Below are positions 1-12,686 of a stretch of DNA of 64,000 nt, one piece after another (within the stretch, counting starts at the first letter, position 1; every line of letters begins with the position of its first letter). The position numbers and the translations under genes were made by a program. This DNA comes from Talinum fruticosum (Eukaryota; Streptophyta; Magnoliopsida; Caryophyllales; Talinaceae), in NCBI GenBank assembly GCA_021018815.1, contig JAITYX010000004.1, forward strand, positions 10,910,501 to 10,974,500. Direction: 5' to 3'. The notes below the pieces were generated by a model. It had not been told where the DNA came from. It saw only the letters and a program-made list of their open reading frames with translations, and did not search any database.

Positions 1-374
1 TAGTCCCATGGGGCTTGTTGAGGCTACAACCTTCCAAGCCTAGGGACTGCAACTGAAATGAAGGCTGCCACGATGAATCTTCTGTTTGAACTTCCAATCG
101 ATTCCTTGAAAGTCGCAAAACTTGAAGCTTTGTGAGGTTGCTAAAAGAACGGAAGGACAATTTTCCCTCAAACACGTTATTGGAAATGTCCAGATACTGC
201 AGGGACGTACTGTTAAACAGCAAAGTGGGAAACTTACCCACAAACTGATTTTGAGAAATGTCAAGGTATTGCAGGGAGGATAAGTTGTGGAAACAAGAAG
301 GAAATCCCCGTAAAATGGATTGATTTGAAGGCGCAACTCCACAAGACTCCTCAATCTGCAAAGATCTGCATGGG

Positions 375-376
<2 letters not shown>

Positions 377-421
<45 letters not shown>
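377..421. repeat. (AT)n microsatellite in intron of gene A
   Basis: Uninterrupted TA dinucleotide run just upstream (on the minus strand) of the large exon of gene A. The rest of 422-746 is AT-rich intron in which I see no gene. Confidence 0.95.
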
Positions 422-422
<1 letters not shown>

Positions 423-746
423 CATACAGGAATTACAAGGCCAGTGCGAAGATTTTGTACATAAACTAAATTTCAAACACAGATTGTAACTATAGTAACT
501 ACTTCAAATATGTAAGGTCAAAGAATAGAAGAGGAACATGGAGGGAGTTATACATCCACAACAATAGCATTGATCCCGTCCATATGAGAGTTTCTAGCCT
601 TAATATGCAATTTCGTTTCATTTTCTCCCAAGTCCTATATTCTTTGCTCTTAACCAATTGTACCAGAACGCCTTCGAAATTTGTTTAATACTTATCTAAT
701 AAGAAAAGAATGAATTATTCTAAGAAAAATCCACACCAATAACATA

Positions 747-796
<50 letters not shown>
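747..796. repeat. (ATT)n microsatellite, left flank of copia element
   Basis: ATT trinucleotide run that merges into the 5' LTR. A matching ATT run lies on the other side of the element at 6052-6094, so the element appears to have inserted into a trinucleotide repeat. Slippage in the repeat hides the target site duplication. Confidence 0.9.
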
Positions 797-906
797 GAGA
801 TATTATTTTACATAAAATAATTGTAAATTATTTTTCTGTATTATCTTCTATATACATAAGATGCCAGACTTCCATATTGGTGAGTCATTCCACCATATAT
901 CCTTCA
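792..906 (+). repeat. 5' LTR of copia element
   Basis: Matches 5934-6050 almost throughout, with a few substitutions, and ends in CCTTCA. The 3' copy seems to start at 5924 with TGTAATAG, directly after the purine tract. The corresponding first bases of this copy have been absorbed into the ATT microsatellite. Confidence 0.88.
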
Positions 907-908
907 AA

Positions 909-920
909 TAGTATCGAGCC
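909..920 (+). promoter_or_regulatory. Primer binding site of copia element
   Basis: TAGTATCGAGCC lies two bases after the 5' LTR. It resembles the usual plant copia site TGGTATCAGAGCC (initiator Met tRNA) with one substitution and one deletion. Confidence 0.65.
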
Positions 921-989
921 AAAGGCTCGATTTAAATTTTTCAACCCTAACAGCCACCACTATTCAATCAAAAGAAAAAAAATTGCTGC

Positions 990-3900
990 TTGCTCACGGT
1001 TGAACCACCCGCGAAAAACCCTAACCCTAGCTTTCTCTCTCCTTCATGGCTGACTCGACTCCTGCCTCACCGCCGGTCGCTTCGCCGCCGCCGTCTCGGT
1101 CGCTCGCCCTGCTCCTCACGATGGTGCTTCCCCGTGCCCCGCTCGCCGGCGTCCAACATCTTTTCTTCTCCCGTTGCTTTTGCCCCTGTTTCGGTTTCTC
1201 CTTCGGTTGGCTCTGTCGTCTATGCTGCATCCGGCTCGGGGCTCGCCTTCCCGCCACTGCCGCCTCTGCGAGCGCCGGGCTCCCACCGCCACCTTCGGCG
1301 CCTTTCACCGGTGCCCCTGTTTGGAGCATGTCGCTTCCATCGGTGCCTCACGATCTCTATGCGTCGCCCTTGTTCTCCGTTGCTTGCTCCTAGTCACGGT
1401 CGTCTCCCAATCGCCGCCGCCGGTCCCTTTGATCCGCCGCCACAGGTGGTCCGCCACCCCTTCCATCGTCTCTCCGGACGGTAAATATTACAAATTACGT
1501 TACGATTATTCTTGGTTCGGTTGACGATTATTTATCTTGGCAAGAGCAATTTTCCTCTTTCACTATTATGAATCGGATAAGTGGTATGCTTGATGGTTCT
1601 ATTTCTTAACCGTCATCTCACTTAGTGGTTGCCCCGGGTTGTTCGAGTTGTAAATCCTAATTACTCTTATTGGTTACGAGTTGATCGGTTGTTGCGTGCT
1701 TGGATTTTTGCTACTATTTCCCTTGAAACTTTGAGTGAAGTTCGTAGCTTGCCTCGTTCCCTCCAAATTTGGCAATATTTAGAGTCTCGGTTCAACACTT
1801 CTAGTTTAGCTCGGGCTGTAGACCTTAAACGAATGCTTACTCATGTTTCTATGGGGAAAATCAGTCCATGGATGATTATCTTCGAACCATTAAGAACATA
1901 GCTGATTCACTTGTTGCTATTCGGTCCTCGTTACGGACTTAGAACCGATTCGGTTTACAAGCTGTTGGGCTCCCTTCCGAGTATCATACCTTTGTCACTA
2001 CCTACTCTCTGCTTCCTAGTGTTCATACTTTTGATGATCTACGCTCCAAACTTATCTTTTACGAGCAATGGCTTACTTTTGGGCGTGCCCATGATCCCCC
2101 TACGCATCGGGCATTCGCCTCCCTCTTCTCGACTACTTCGCACCAAAGAGTGATGCTTCCAATTCAGGGGTGCATCTTCGGGATCATCTCGGCTCCGGGA
2201 AAGGACACTCTAGCCACTACAACAAAGTTAAAAGGGGTCGGAACAATCACAATCGGAATCGCAACAATAGTCGTAACCATCAGCAAGTCTCCCATTGCAA
2301 CAATTCTTCCGATCGGGCCTCCCTTAGGAGTGTGCCTACAGGTACTACATTTTGTAATTCAGTTGGGTCATTGTCTTGTACTTTTGGTCCTTCTACTTCG
2401 TGTACTAACTAGATCCATGCTGGCACTAACTATTCGAAGGGATATTAGGTTCCCATCCTAATGTTGTTTGTCGGATTTGTCATGCTCCTGGGCATTCTGC
2501 CGACGGTTGCCCCAATCGTTATCAACCTCGTCGAGCAATCCGCCTTTCCTGCATTTGCTACTTTCAATCCGGTTGAAAATGGTAAACAAGCTGTGGTATC
2601 CTGATTCAGCAGCGGCCTCTCACATGACGCCTGATGATGGTAAGCTATCTTCTAAATCTGCTAACTCTGGTCCTATTAAGGTTTGGGTTGGAAATGGAAC
2701 CTTGTTCCCGATCTCTAATGCTTGGTACTCTGTCATTGCAAACCGCTTCTCGGTCACTTCTTTTAAAACCTGTTTATCATATGCCTCAACTTCACCATAA
2801 CCTCCTGTCGGTCAAACAGTTATGTCGGGATAATAATTGTCATGTCACCTTTCATTCCGATTCTGTTTACGTAAAGGACAACACCTCGGGTGATGTTCTT
2901 TTGCAGGCCCCAAGTGTAGGCAATGTTTATCCCTTACGTTTGCCCATTGAGACACCTCATCTTTCAGCTAACCTAACTCTGAGTGAGGCTGGCGATATCC
3001 GACATCGGAGACTAGGACATTGTGGAGCTCGAGTTTTGGATTTACTTAGGTGAAATAAATCTTTTAAACTTACAAGTAGTTTTCATGATACTTGTACAAC
3101 TTGTCGTTTGGCAAAGTCACATACTCTTCCTTTTACTTTAGCAGAACATCGATCTGTTTCCCCTCTTGAATTAATACATTCAAATGTTTGGCAATCACCT
3201 TGGCTTTCACATAAAGGTTTTCGATATCTTGTTGTGTTTGTTCATGATTTTACCAGGTTTACCTGGATTTATCCTATACGATTGAAATCGAAGTATGTTC
3301 AATTTTTTCAGGCTTTAGTTGAAAATCATTTTAATTGCAAAATTAAAATATTTCAAAGTGATGGAGGTAAAGAGTTTGACAACTCTCCTCTTTTTGCTCA
3401 TTTTCTTCAAAAGGGATCCTTTTTCGAAAATCCCGTCCCGATACGCAAAAACAGAATGGGGTTGTTGAGCGTAAGCATCGCCATATTTTGGAAATGACTC
3501 GGGCATTTCTAATTGATGCTTCCATCCCTGCTCAATTTTGGCTTGATGTTGCTCTTACAGCTGTCTATACGATCAATCGTTTACCTACACTGTGTTGCAA
3601 AATCGTTCTCCATTTGAGCTTTTATTTTGGTCGTTCGCCTGATTATGGTTTTCTTAAACCTTTTAGTTGCTCCTGTTTTCCAAATTTTGTTGCAAAGGCG
3701 TCCAATAAAATCTCTCCTCGTTCTGTTCACCGTGTTTTTCTAGGCTACGCTCCTCATTATAAGGGCTATCGTTGTTTAGATCCCCTAACAGAGTCGTGTT
3801 TATGTGAGTAGAAATGTACGATTTCATGAAAACATTTATCCTTTTCCTAAACTTGTCTCTAGTTCATCTCCTAATGCCCCTTTTGTGATAAAGGATATAC

Positions 3901-5928
3901 TCTGTCTCACCGCAACTCGTGCCTCGGTTGCCTCGTCTTCCACCTCTTCTTCCGGTTTGGTCTCCCGTACACTTATTGAGCCGACCGGGCCGACCTAATC
4001 TTTGATCCTCCCTTCCATGTTATCTGAACCTATTTCTTCTGCTGCTGAGGTGTCTCATCCTCTTCCCTTAGCCTCTTCATCCTCGTCGAGTCTCAACTCT
4101 AGCCCAACGTCTATGGCCCATGTCTCTCCCGAGCCCGACACTACGTCCGCTCTCTCTCCCTTCGCCCTTGGTCTTGTGTCCGCTTTATCCCTTATTGCGT
4201 CGGACCCCCTACTCGTACTAGTGATTCTATACGTCGCTCACCAGGTTCCGTTGCCTCTTCGAGTGTCCCTATGTCTCTATCCACCAATGTTCACGCTATG
4301 CGGACTCGATCCAAGTCCGGTATTGCCAAACCTAGGCGTGTCCTGTCTCTCTGTCTTGGTCTTGCTGAAGTTGAACCTACATGTTTTTCTCAAGCTTCCC
4401 GACATTCCAAATGGAAGGAAGCCATGGCCGAGGAGTATAATGCTTTAATTGCCAATAACACATAGGATTTGGTTCCATCTCAACCGGATCTTAATTTGGT
4501 TGGCAGTAAATGGGTTTACAAGATTAAATATCGATCCGATGGTATCATGGAGAGATACAAAGCTTGACTTGTAGCATAGGGGTTTCACCAACAATCGGGT
4601 ATTGACTACCATGAGACTTTCAGCACTGTCGTTAAGCTTGCTACTATTCGTCCGGTTCGACTCTTGTCTGTTTCCTTTCATTGGCCCATTCGCCAACTTG
4701 ATATCAAGAATGCCTTTTTACATGGCCATCTCACTCGAGACAGTTCATATGAAACAACCTTCCGGGTTTGTTCATCCTGATTTCCCTACCTATGTTTGTC
4801 GCCTTAAGAAGGCGCTCCATGGCTTGAAATAGGCTCCTCGTGCCTGGTTTCATCACTTTAGCAGACTTCCTTCGTCTCATGATTTTGTATGTAGCAATGC
4901 TGACAACTCCATGTTTGTTCTTCGAACCAGCAATCATGTCCTCATTCTCCTTCTTTACGTTGATGACATTATTTTGACTGGTAGTTCATCCACCTTACTT
5001 GCAGTCTTTTATTGATTCCCTTGCCGGTCGGTTTGCCATGAAAGATCTTGGGAACCTAAGTTATTTTCTTGGCATTCGAGTGGTTCGGTCTCCTTCGGAT
5101 TATTTTTGACACAGCAGAAATATGTTTTAGATCTCTTACATAAATTTCAGCTTCAAACTTGTACCTCTGTTAAAACTCCTTCTGCTGCTCGAACCACCCT
5201 ATCCCTTACGGACGGTGAACTACTTGCTGATCCCTCTCGATACGAAGTATGGTAGGTGCCTTGCAATATTTAACCATGACTCGACCTGATATTGCTTATG
5301 CGAGTGCATGTAGTTTCCCAATTTATGCAAGCTCTCGGTACTACTCATCTGCATGTCTGTGAAGTGTATTTTCGGGTATCTGCAGGAGACTCTTGACCAT
5401 GGGCTTTTTCTTCGTGCTCGCTTCTTCACTCGTCGGTCATTATTGCCTATTCCGATGCTAACTGGGCTGGTTGTCGTGACACATGTCGCTCTACCACAGG
5501 CCATGCTGTTTATTTTAGTCTTAATCTCATATCTTGGCGTTCTAAAAAGCAACCCACAGTCTCCAAATCATCCACTAAAGCCGAGTATCGTGCTCTTGGT
5601 TATACAGATTCTTTGAGATACTTTGGCTTCGCAAGCTTTTGTTTGATGTTGGTATCACCCTTGCCACTCTCGTGCGGTTATATTGTGACAATATCGGTGC
5701 TACATATATGATCTGCCAAACCGGTCAATCACGACCGTAGCAAACATATAGTCTGTGGATTATCACTTTGTTCGAAAACGGGTTGCCGATGGAGATCTCA
5801 TTGTGCGATATATCCCTACTACTTCTCACACTGCGGACATCTTCACTAAAGGGTTGTCCTCTCAACAGTTTCAATTTCTTAAGTTCAAGCTATCCGTGCG
5901 TCCCCTCCATCAGCTTGAGGAGGTGTAA
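990..5928 (+). pseudogene. Degenerate copia gag-pol polyprotein
   Basis: Recognisable pieces in order: a UBN2-type gag segment at about 1629-1925 (WIFATISLETL, IWQYLESRF); a CCHC zinc knuckle at 2469-2510 (C-x2-C-x4-H-x4-C); an aspartic protease motif near 2595 (WYPDSAAASH, where DSGAS is usual); the integrase HHCC region at about 2995-3130, broken by a TGA at 3051-3053; the integrase core at about 3150-3540, where the first catalytic D is N in LIHSNVW but QSDGG is kept; reverse transcriptase at about 4470-5230 with the YVDDI motif near 4957; and RNase H at about 5370-5760 ending in SKSSTKAEY. Several frame changes and stops break it, so no full polyprotein is made. The serine/proline-rich frames at 990-1520 are the gag leader, not a separate gene. 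Confidence 0.85.
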
Positions 5929-6050
5929 TAGAGTATTAGAGATATTATTATACATAAAATAATTGTAAATTATTTTTCCGTATTATCTTCTATATATATA
6001 TAGAATGCCGGACTCCCATATTGGTGAGTCATTCCGCCATATATCCTTCA
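5924..6050 (+). repeat. 3' LTR of copia element
   Basis: Starts TGTAATAGAG after the purine tract at 5914-5923 and ends CCTTCA. The pol stop codon (5926-5928) lies within the first bases of the LTR. Confidence 0.85.
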
Positions 6051-6051
6051 C

Positions 6052-6784
6052 AATTATTATTATTATTGTTGTTATTATTATTATTATTATTATTGATACT
6101 GTTGAGAGAAAAAAAAACTAAAAATACTAAGTGCTGCAAGAGGTTAGCGGGTCATAGATGGAGTTACACAAAACAGTACATGCTTCAACAATAACAACAC
6201 CATTAATTAGCATTTTTTGGGGTTAACCAGAAAAATCCTTGCTCCACCTCCTCTCTCCCCCTTTCCTCTAAAAACCTACCTCATTCTTTAATTAAGGGCT
6301 ACCATGGACTCCTTTGCAAATCATAAGTTTCAATCGCTCTTTCTTTTATGTTTTATCTAGTATTTTTTCTACAATTATTTCTTTAGTTGTGACAGTCTCT
6401 CCATACTATCTTTTAATGTATGATATTATCTCTCGCTTTTAGAGTAGTTCAATCATTTTCTTTTCATAATATAGTATGTTTGTATGTGGTTGAATTGTTG
6501 ATTGATTGTCATATCAGTCTGCATGTGACGAGCATCAATTTTTAAATTCGGATTACTATAACAAATAAATCTATTCAATATAGGAAAATTATACAAGATT
6601 TGTGTATCTCCTTATTAGATACTCGTATAATGAAATAACGATTGAATGGAAGAAGAACGTTCAGAATAGTTTCAACTAGTTTATTTATTTATTTTATTAT
6701 TTTAGTTATAAATTTATTTAAATTTAATTTTTATTATAGATGTTGCATAACCTTTAATTAATAAAATTCATTAAAAAACACTAC
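6052..6784. other. Intron of gene A right of the copia element
   Basis: Begins with the ATT microsatellite (6052-6094). The remainder is AT-rich intron sequence with no coding frame that I recognise, up to the small LRR exon at 6785-6853. Confidence 0.7.
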
Positions 6785-8709
6785 CTTTGATGGAGCCCTC
6801 GAAGTAATTCCGAGTCAAACGTAGGACTTTCAGCGTTCTCAAAGTTGCTAATTCTGCAGCATAAACAACAGAAATCTCGAGAGTCAAGCTGCGTGAGGTA
6901 ACAAACATTTAAAGTAAAAAAATCAATTACCGTTTTCTTTACGTCTTTTGAACTTAATAATTTAAAAAAACAAAACATTTAATTAAAATATTCTTAGTTT
7001 AATTTTGAGGTGTGACTTAACTAGTTCTTTTAATTAAATTCCCGAATCAAATAAAAATAATACTCAGTCCATCATATATCCATTGTTAAAAATACCAATT
7101 ATTTTTATTGTAAAGATTGCACTGTTTAACTCTTTTTATTTAACAAAATTAGAAGTAACTAATTTAATTAACCTAAATATTTTTTTTTTTTTACTCTCAA
7201 TGGTAGTCCCTAGACCTTTATGTATTTATTTTTTCAAGTCAAGGGTTTCCCCAGACTAACCGTGCTAAAATGTAGGAACTTTAATTGTATTTATAATATT
7301 CAAAGTCGTTACCATTTCAACCAATATCTTGTTATTTATTGGAGATAAAAATTTGAGTTCCACAAACATGGATTGAAGGTTATACCATTTTATCAATGAC
7401 ACGTATGTTTATCAGGGTGAAACCGTTATCAACAACAAACATGGAAAATTTGCATATAGAAAACAAGTACCAAGCCCCTTAGGCTAGCTTTGCTTTGCCT
7501 ATATATTATCTAAAATAAAAAATCGATGATGATTACCATTGATGCGACCATCAAAAATGTTGTAGCTCAAATCTAACACCTGCAGCTCTTTGAACTTCGC
7601 TAATTCTGCACCACAAGGTATTAAAATGAGACTGAGAGGAAAAAATAAAAAGAAAAACCCAGAAAGGGAAGTTTTTGTTTTTTATATGTGCCTAGATTTT
7701 TAACCCAATCAGTTGAACAATTTGTAATCACGTTAAGATAGCCTACCTTGAATTGGACCATTTAGCTCAAAATTGTTACTCAAATCTAGTACTTGAAGTT
7801 TTCTCAGATTTGCTAGTTCTGCAACACGTAGAAAAAATGGAGGAGAAAAAGGGTTAAGTTCTACAGTGAATAATAATCTAATTAGCCTAGGTTTGTGTTC
7901 CATGTTGGGAAAAATGAGTCATCTGTACAAGGATACATTTTGATGAAGATCAGATCGAGGTGCATAGCAGGAGCTTACTTTGCAGAGGGAAGTTCGTTTG
8001 ATTCAAGCCGCAGTCGCGGAGAGTTAGCTTCTTAAGAGATGTAAGATCATCCAAGAAAACGCGGTCCTGAAGGAGGTTGTAATCCAACATAAGAGTTTGT
8101 AGGTTTCTCAGAGTTGAAATCCTTGTCGAACCTGTATGCAATTGACTGTAATCAGAACATCACAACAGATTATTGATAGAAAGATAGCATGATAAGCTAA
8201 GCTTTGGATTACATACCGTCTTTCTCCACCAAACTGGAAATGCTGTTGAAGGACAAGTCGAGACTTATGAGTTCCTTGAAAGGTCGGAATAAGGTCACAT
8301 TGAATGCCCAAGGCTTTTGACCCCATTCTTGAAACACTGACATTACATTGTTAGACGCGGTCATTGAACCAAGGTTGAGCCTGGTTACTCGTTGAGTGGT
8401 GGGATTGCAGTGAACCCGGGGCCAATTACAACAGTTATGTTCATCTCTTGCTCCATATTCTCCTAGACCACGTGAAAAGGGGACAAATGTGTTGAATGGT
8501 TTATGGTGTTGTCGTCGTGGTTGGCTCACTTCATCTATGCCTGTGAAATATTGACGGTATTCTGGATCGACGCGAGCTTTCATGTAGGAACTTATTTCAA
8601 GCAACGCAATCCTCTCTTTTTCTATGCAACACTCCCCAATACGAACCTGATGAGTGAGTGTTGCTGATATCATCCATAATAACAAGCATTTCATCCGACT
8701 CCAATTCAT

Positions 8710-9644
8710 ACTCGATCCTTAAAAAGGAAACACAACTCGAATTTTTTGCGAGCGAGAGAGCCAAGTTTAACGCGTAGCTTGGATCGTCTCTAAAGTGAAT
8801 TCGCTCTCAGCATTAATTATAAGTAAGAAAAGAAGCCATGCAAGTCAAGTTGTGAATTGGCGTTGCATTTGGAAGAAATTAAAAACATCCACACGCGGTA
8901 GATTCCATTGCCGACAACGTACGTGCCTTCAGAGTTATTGCGTGTTGTTTGGTTCACTGTGTAAATTGAAATTTAGGCAATAGAAAAATGGGAAATAGCC
9001 ATAACTGGAGGTACAAAATTCTCTGCAATTAATTGCGTCTTGTTCGGATTCATGTATTTAATGGCCACTAATCAATCCTTGCTAGTTACGTCGGTCGTAG
9101 AAAATCCGCTCAATCGGTTTACTTGGGTTTTTTCAATCTTGAGTTTAATGTGTCCCAGTTTGACACGGCAATAGATGACCTCTGTTTCCACAAAATTATC
9201 GGCCAGGGATGATGTGTGTATTGCATAAAAATACTTTTAATTGTCTTAATTTATATTGATATATTTTATGATTTAAAATTATTGTTTTTTTATATAATTA
9301 TAACTAATTATGCATGTTAAGCTTTAATTAATCATCGGCTATCTCAACAAGTTATCAAACGAAACCCTATTGGATCAACCCTACTCAGAAAATATGTTAT
9401 ATGTGTAATTTTATAAATATGAAAAATTATGAATAAAATGTTAATTTTACCTATTTTTTTAATTTATTGCATTATATAATACTTTTTTAAATCGACAAAT
9501 GATACATGAGATGTGTCTTCATGCAAGACGCATACCCTTTCACAAATTATTATTATGGGGAGGGGTGATATTAGAGATAGGATTGGGAATAAGAGTAAAA
9601 CGCTAAAGTGCCATTAAATTCTTAAGTCATATATTTATATTAAG
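8710..9644. other. Upstream region of gene A
   Basis: No gene seen. It presumably contains the promoter of gene A (minus strand). The segment at about 9430-9545 resembles 15905-16010, including a shared tract that ends in an ACGCATA motif, so it is an interspersed repeat fragment. Confidence 0.5.
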
Positions 9645-10115
9645 AAAATATTTATAAAGATTTTTGGATGAGAATAATATAAACTTTGGGGGTATTGGTA
9701 AAAAATAATACAACTTTTTTTCTTGACCATGAATAGTATGAACTTTAACGAGTGTTTAACGATTTCAGAACATGATAGAGTTTGGGGATTAGGACTCATC
9801 GGATAGTTGACGTATTAGTCGAGTGAAAATTTTTACCTTGGATTTTTGAGGTTTAATGACCATATAAGCAAACTTTTTTTCAATTAATTCCCGACACGAA
9901 GCTTACTTATGTGACTATTAAACCTCAAAAATACAAGGTTAAAATTTGACTCTGCCTGACACGTCAACTTTCCGACGAATCTCAGTCTTCAAACTCAGTT
10001 GTGTACTGAAATCGTTACATAATATTAAAGTTTCGTACTGTTCATGTGTAAGAAAATTTGGCCAATACCTCAAAAATTCATATTATTCTCCTCCAAAAAT
10101 CTTATTTATAAATTT
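9645..10115. mobile_element. Long-hairpin (foldback) element, copy 1
   Basis: About 470 bp in which the left half (from TTTATAAAGATTTTTGG) is the inverted complement of the right half (CCAAAAATCTTATTTATAAA). Nearly the whole element would fold into one hairpin. A related element lies at 19138-19613. It has no coding capacity. The small plus-strand open frame at 9946-10134 lies in one arm and is not a gene. Confidence 0.75.
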
Positions 10116-10713
10116 GTTATTTTGTTCTTATTAATTCAAACTCTCATGCACCAAATAAGGGAACGAGAATACATACATATGAATTCCCCTTTCTCATAAA
10201 TACAATATGTTATATGTTTCTAGTAGTGACGGAGTTAGAACATCTATTCAAGGGTGTTCTTTTTTTAATATTTTAAAATTATATAAGTATTATTATTTTT
10301 TTATAAATATCCTCTTTAACAATTTTATAAATTTTTTTAGGATTTTTAAACATAAATTTAATAAATTGTGTTTTTGCCAATGATGTCTCGATACACCTTT
10401 GGTAATAAAGGGCCCTACCACTGGTTTCTAGAATTGAGAAATATCCTTGGTTTTAAGACAGTTTTTAAGGGTTGGGGGGAATTTTGATTAGGACAAGAAT
10501 TTTTATTTAACTAGCCTTAAGCCTTTCTACTGATTTTAAAGCATCTTCTTTGCAGCTACAAATTTAAACCTTTAACTTGATCCATTACATAGTATTCGAG
10601 CCTATTCTGCCTAAGAGAGATATCGATTTTATCATTTAAGGTATGCACCCTTATTATTGAATTATTGTGTAGATACATAGGCGAACCTTTCTTTGATTGT
10701 GTCTCAAGATACC
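10116..10713. other. No gene seen
   Basis: AT-rich sequence with a short minus-strand open frame (10556-10741) that has no recognisable domain. A string like a copia primer binding site (AGTATTCGAGCC near 10592) suggests further decayed retroelement sequence, but no second LTR can be defined. Confidence 0.4.
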
Positions 10714-11480
10714 TGTGAGGAAATTGATTTGTGCAACTCACCTAATGTGGGAGCCCCGATGCTATATTTATAAAAATAATTATACAAACAAATTACATTG
10801 TTAGCCTTTATCATCTATTACACCCCCTTAATTTGTACGGGAGTTGAACGAACGGAAAGATTGGCTTTAAGTAACAAAAATTGAGAAGAAAACAACCCTT
10901 TAGTAAAAATATTTGCTAACTAAAAACTAGTAGGAACATATCTAACAATAAGATCACCACCAGCGACTTGTTCACGAACGAACCGATAATCAATGGCAAT
11001 GTGCTTGCTACGATCATGATGACTAGGATTAGTTGTGAGATATTGTGCATTGACATTGTCACACAACACTTTGGTTGGTGCAACCAAAGAAATCCCTAAG
11101 TCATAGAGCAGCTTGCGAAGCCGGATAGTTTCAACAACCGTGTAAGAAACAACACGATATTCAGCTTCAATTGAAGATTTGGAAATAGTAGGCTGTTTCT
11201 TTGAGCACCAAGTAATAAGATTGGGTGCCATAAAACTCAACATAACCAATTGTAGATCGACAAGAATCCTTGCACCCAGCCCAATCAACATTTGAATAGG
11301 CACCAATGAGGGTAACGGAGCAATAGAAGGACGAAGAAAAATCCCATCGGTGATAGTACCCTGCAAGTACCTGAAAATACACTTGACAGCCAAGAGATGA
11401 GTGGTACGGGGGCATGCATGAACTAAGAAACTCATGAACTGCTTATGCAATATCAAGACGTGTCATAGTCAAGTCAAGTC
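10714..11480 (-). mobile_element. Ty1/copia fragment: end of pol plus one LTR
   Basis: On the minus strand, 11480-10835 encodes the end of a copia pol: TMTRLDIA, FRYLQGT, the RNase H motif SKSSIEAEYR, then HHDRSKHIAIDYRFVREQ. It has a stop at about 10920 before the tail ANIFTKGL. A purine tract (AAGGGGG) is followed by a short LTR at 10822-10714 that starts TGTAATAG, as in the element at 0.8-6.0 kb, and ends CACA. The LTR is followed by GGTATCTTGAGAC, which resembles a primer binding site. It is the same short-LTR family as the first element. The 5' part of pol is missing; the fragment abuts a gypsy LTR fragment at about 11480. Confidence 0.8.
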
Positions 11481-11697
11481 GCACAGTTGTGCAAGTTTTG
11501 CACTCGCTGCCTGTGCACACCATTATCTTCCTCGTTTTGCTTCCTTTTTGGCTCAAACTTTTTCCAATTAGCTCATTTGCAACTTATTACCTACAAAAGT
11601 AAATAAACCAAATAAAAATCCTCGAAATATATTATTTTACAAGCCAAAAATTAAGTTAATAAGGTTATAAATAACGTAATATTTAGAACGAACAAAT
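11470..11697 (-). repeat. Truncated Ty3/gypsy LTR
   Basis: Matches the left part of the LTR family (the 13865-14076 portion of the full-length copy). On the minus strand it starts TGTTCG right after a purine tract (TGTGGGGG, about 11700-11708), the usual start of a 3' LTR. It is cut off by the copia fragment at about 11480. Confidence 0.72.
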
Positions 11698-12138
11698 ACC
11701 CCCACACCTAGCTTTTGTTCGTCCTCGAGCAAAATCAAAATAAATTAAACTTAACTCACTTTTGTAGCAATCGTGATTGCACTTAGCATGTGCAACAAAT
11801 TCTTAAACCCCTTAGTAGTCCAAGTGGACGAGTGAGGTCTCATGAGGATTTGTAGAAGATATATCCACAAAATCTTGAAAAAGAAAAAGAAAAGAGAAAG
11901 AGAAAATAGAAAATCTTTTTGATTTTTTTTTCAAAAATTTTCATTAACATTTATATAAAGTGGGAAGGAATTATACACATTTTAATTAATTATTTCACCC
12001 TTGCATGTCAGACATTAACATGCATATAAAGACAATGCATATATCAAGACACTTGATCCTCCATTGATGACATTCATATACCAATTTTTCACCCCAAACA
12101 AGTAAATAATGAGCAAGTTAGACTGGTAGAATCTTACT

Positions 12139-12686
12139 TTAAGCCTCACTACTTGTTTCAGTTTCAGCTTTACCTTTCGAACTTTCAATGTCAACCTTTG
12201 CACCCTGAATCTCAGCTTGAACATCTCCTTGTTTCTCTCCTTCTTCAGCAGCAAAATCCTCCATTTCCTCAATAACTAGCCTAGGACCCTCTAACTCTTT
12301 CCCACTCCTCAAAGTAATAGCATTGACATGCCCCTTTGGATTGATCTTTGGCTGGCCCGGCAAATGCCCTTGAGATCTAGAAAGATGGCTCACTTGTTGG
12401 GCTATTTAGGATATCCGGGTCTCAAGAATCTTCTGGTGGGTAAACGTGCCCTCTAACTTAGAAGTCTATTGCTTGATCGATTCACCCAAGGTCTCATTTG
12501 TTCTAGATCGTGTCCGAACGAAGCTTTCCATGAAACTCTCTAAATTTGACTTCCGAGGTGGGGGTTGAGGTGGTGGATTGAAGGGGACCCTAGGTTGAAA
12601 ACCAGGTGGAAAGGGATTGTTATTTCTGTAAGAGAAATTGGGGTGATTCCTCCATCCAGGGTTCTAGCTTTGAGAGTACAGGTTGT
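12139..12686 (-). pseudogene. gypsy gag, C-terminal half
   Basis: Continues the gag after the LTR: NPGWRNHPNFSYRNN, a proline-rich stretch, and the conserved tail LPGQPKINPKGHVNAITLRS followed by GKEL and an acidic, Glu-rich end. Stops occur upstream of 12393. Together with 14077-14640 this makes a split gag. Confidence 0.78.

Larger units (their letters stand above)
792..6050 (+). mobile_element. Ty1/copia LTR retrotransposon, degenerate, in intron of gene A
   Basis: Two short LTRs (about 115 and 127 bp) bracket a gag-pol region in the copia order gag, protease, integrase, reverse transcriptase, RNase H. The LTRs end in CCTTCA. A primer binding site resembling the initiator Met tRNA complement follows the 5' LTR, and a purine tract (CTTGAGGAGG) precedes the 3' LTR. 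Many frameshifts and stops show it is no longer autonomous. It lies antisense to gene A, in that gene's last intron. The LTRs differ at several sites, so the insertion is not recent. Confidence 0.9.
1..8709 (-). pseudogene. LRR receptor-like protein gene A, partial and interrupted
   Basis: Member of the RLP family: a membrane protein with extracellular LRRs and no kinase. Exons read on the minus strand: 8709-8217 (signal peptide MNWSRMKCLLLWM, cap motif NCCNWPRVHC), 8131-7979, 7818-7747, 7605-7537, 6853-6785, then a large exon from 365 running off the window. Each junction has GT-AG sites and phase 1; the 69-72 bp exons encode one LRR each. The last intron (6784-366) holds a complete copia element. 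The large exon has a 1-bp deletion near 303-309: the motif GDFPSC, as in the paralogs, is read in two frames. Without the left part I cannot tell whether the gene is otherwise intact. Exon 1 is longer than in the paralogs because of an extra stretch (residues about 60-85) before the cysteine cap. Family assignment is sure; the pseudogene status rests on one frameshift. Confidence 0.75.

Noticed and set aside
990..1524. Overlapping Ser/Pro/Arg-rich plus-strand open frames
   Set aside because: They lie in the gag leader of the copia element, in three frames at once, with no domain. The GC-rich composition makes long frames by chance.
10556..10741. 61-codon minus-strand frame and primer-site-like string
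   Set aside because: No domain and no second LTR; more likely decayed retroelement or host DNA.
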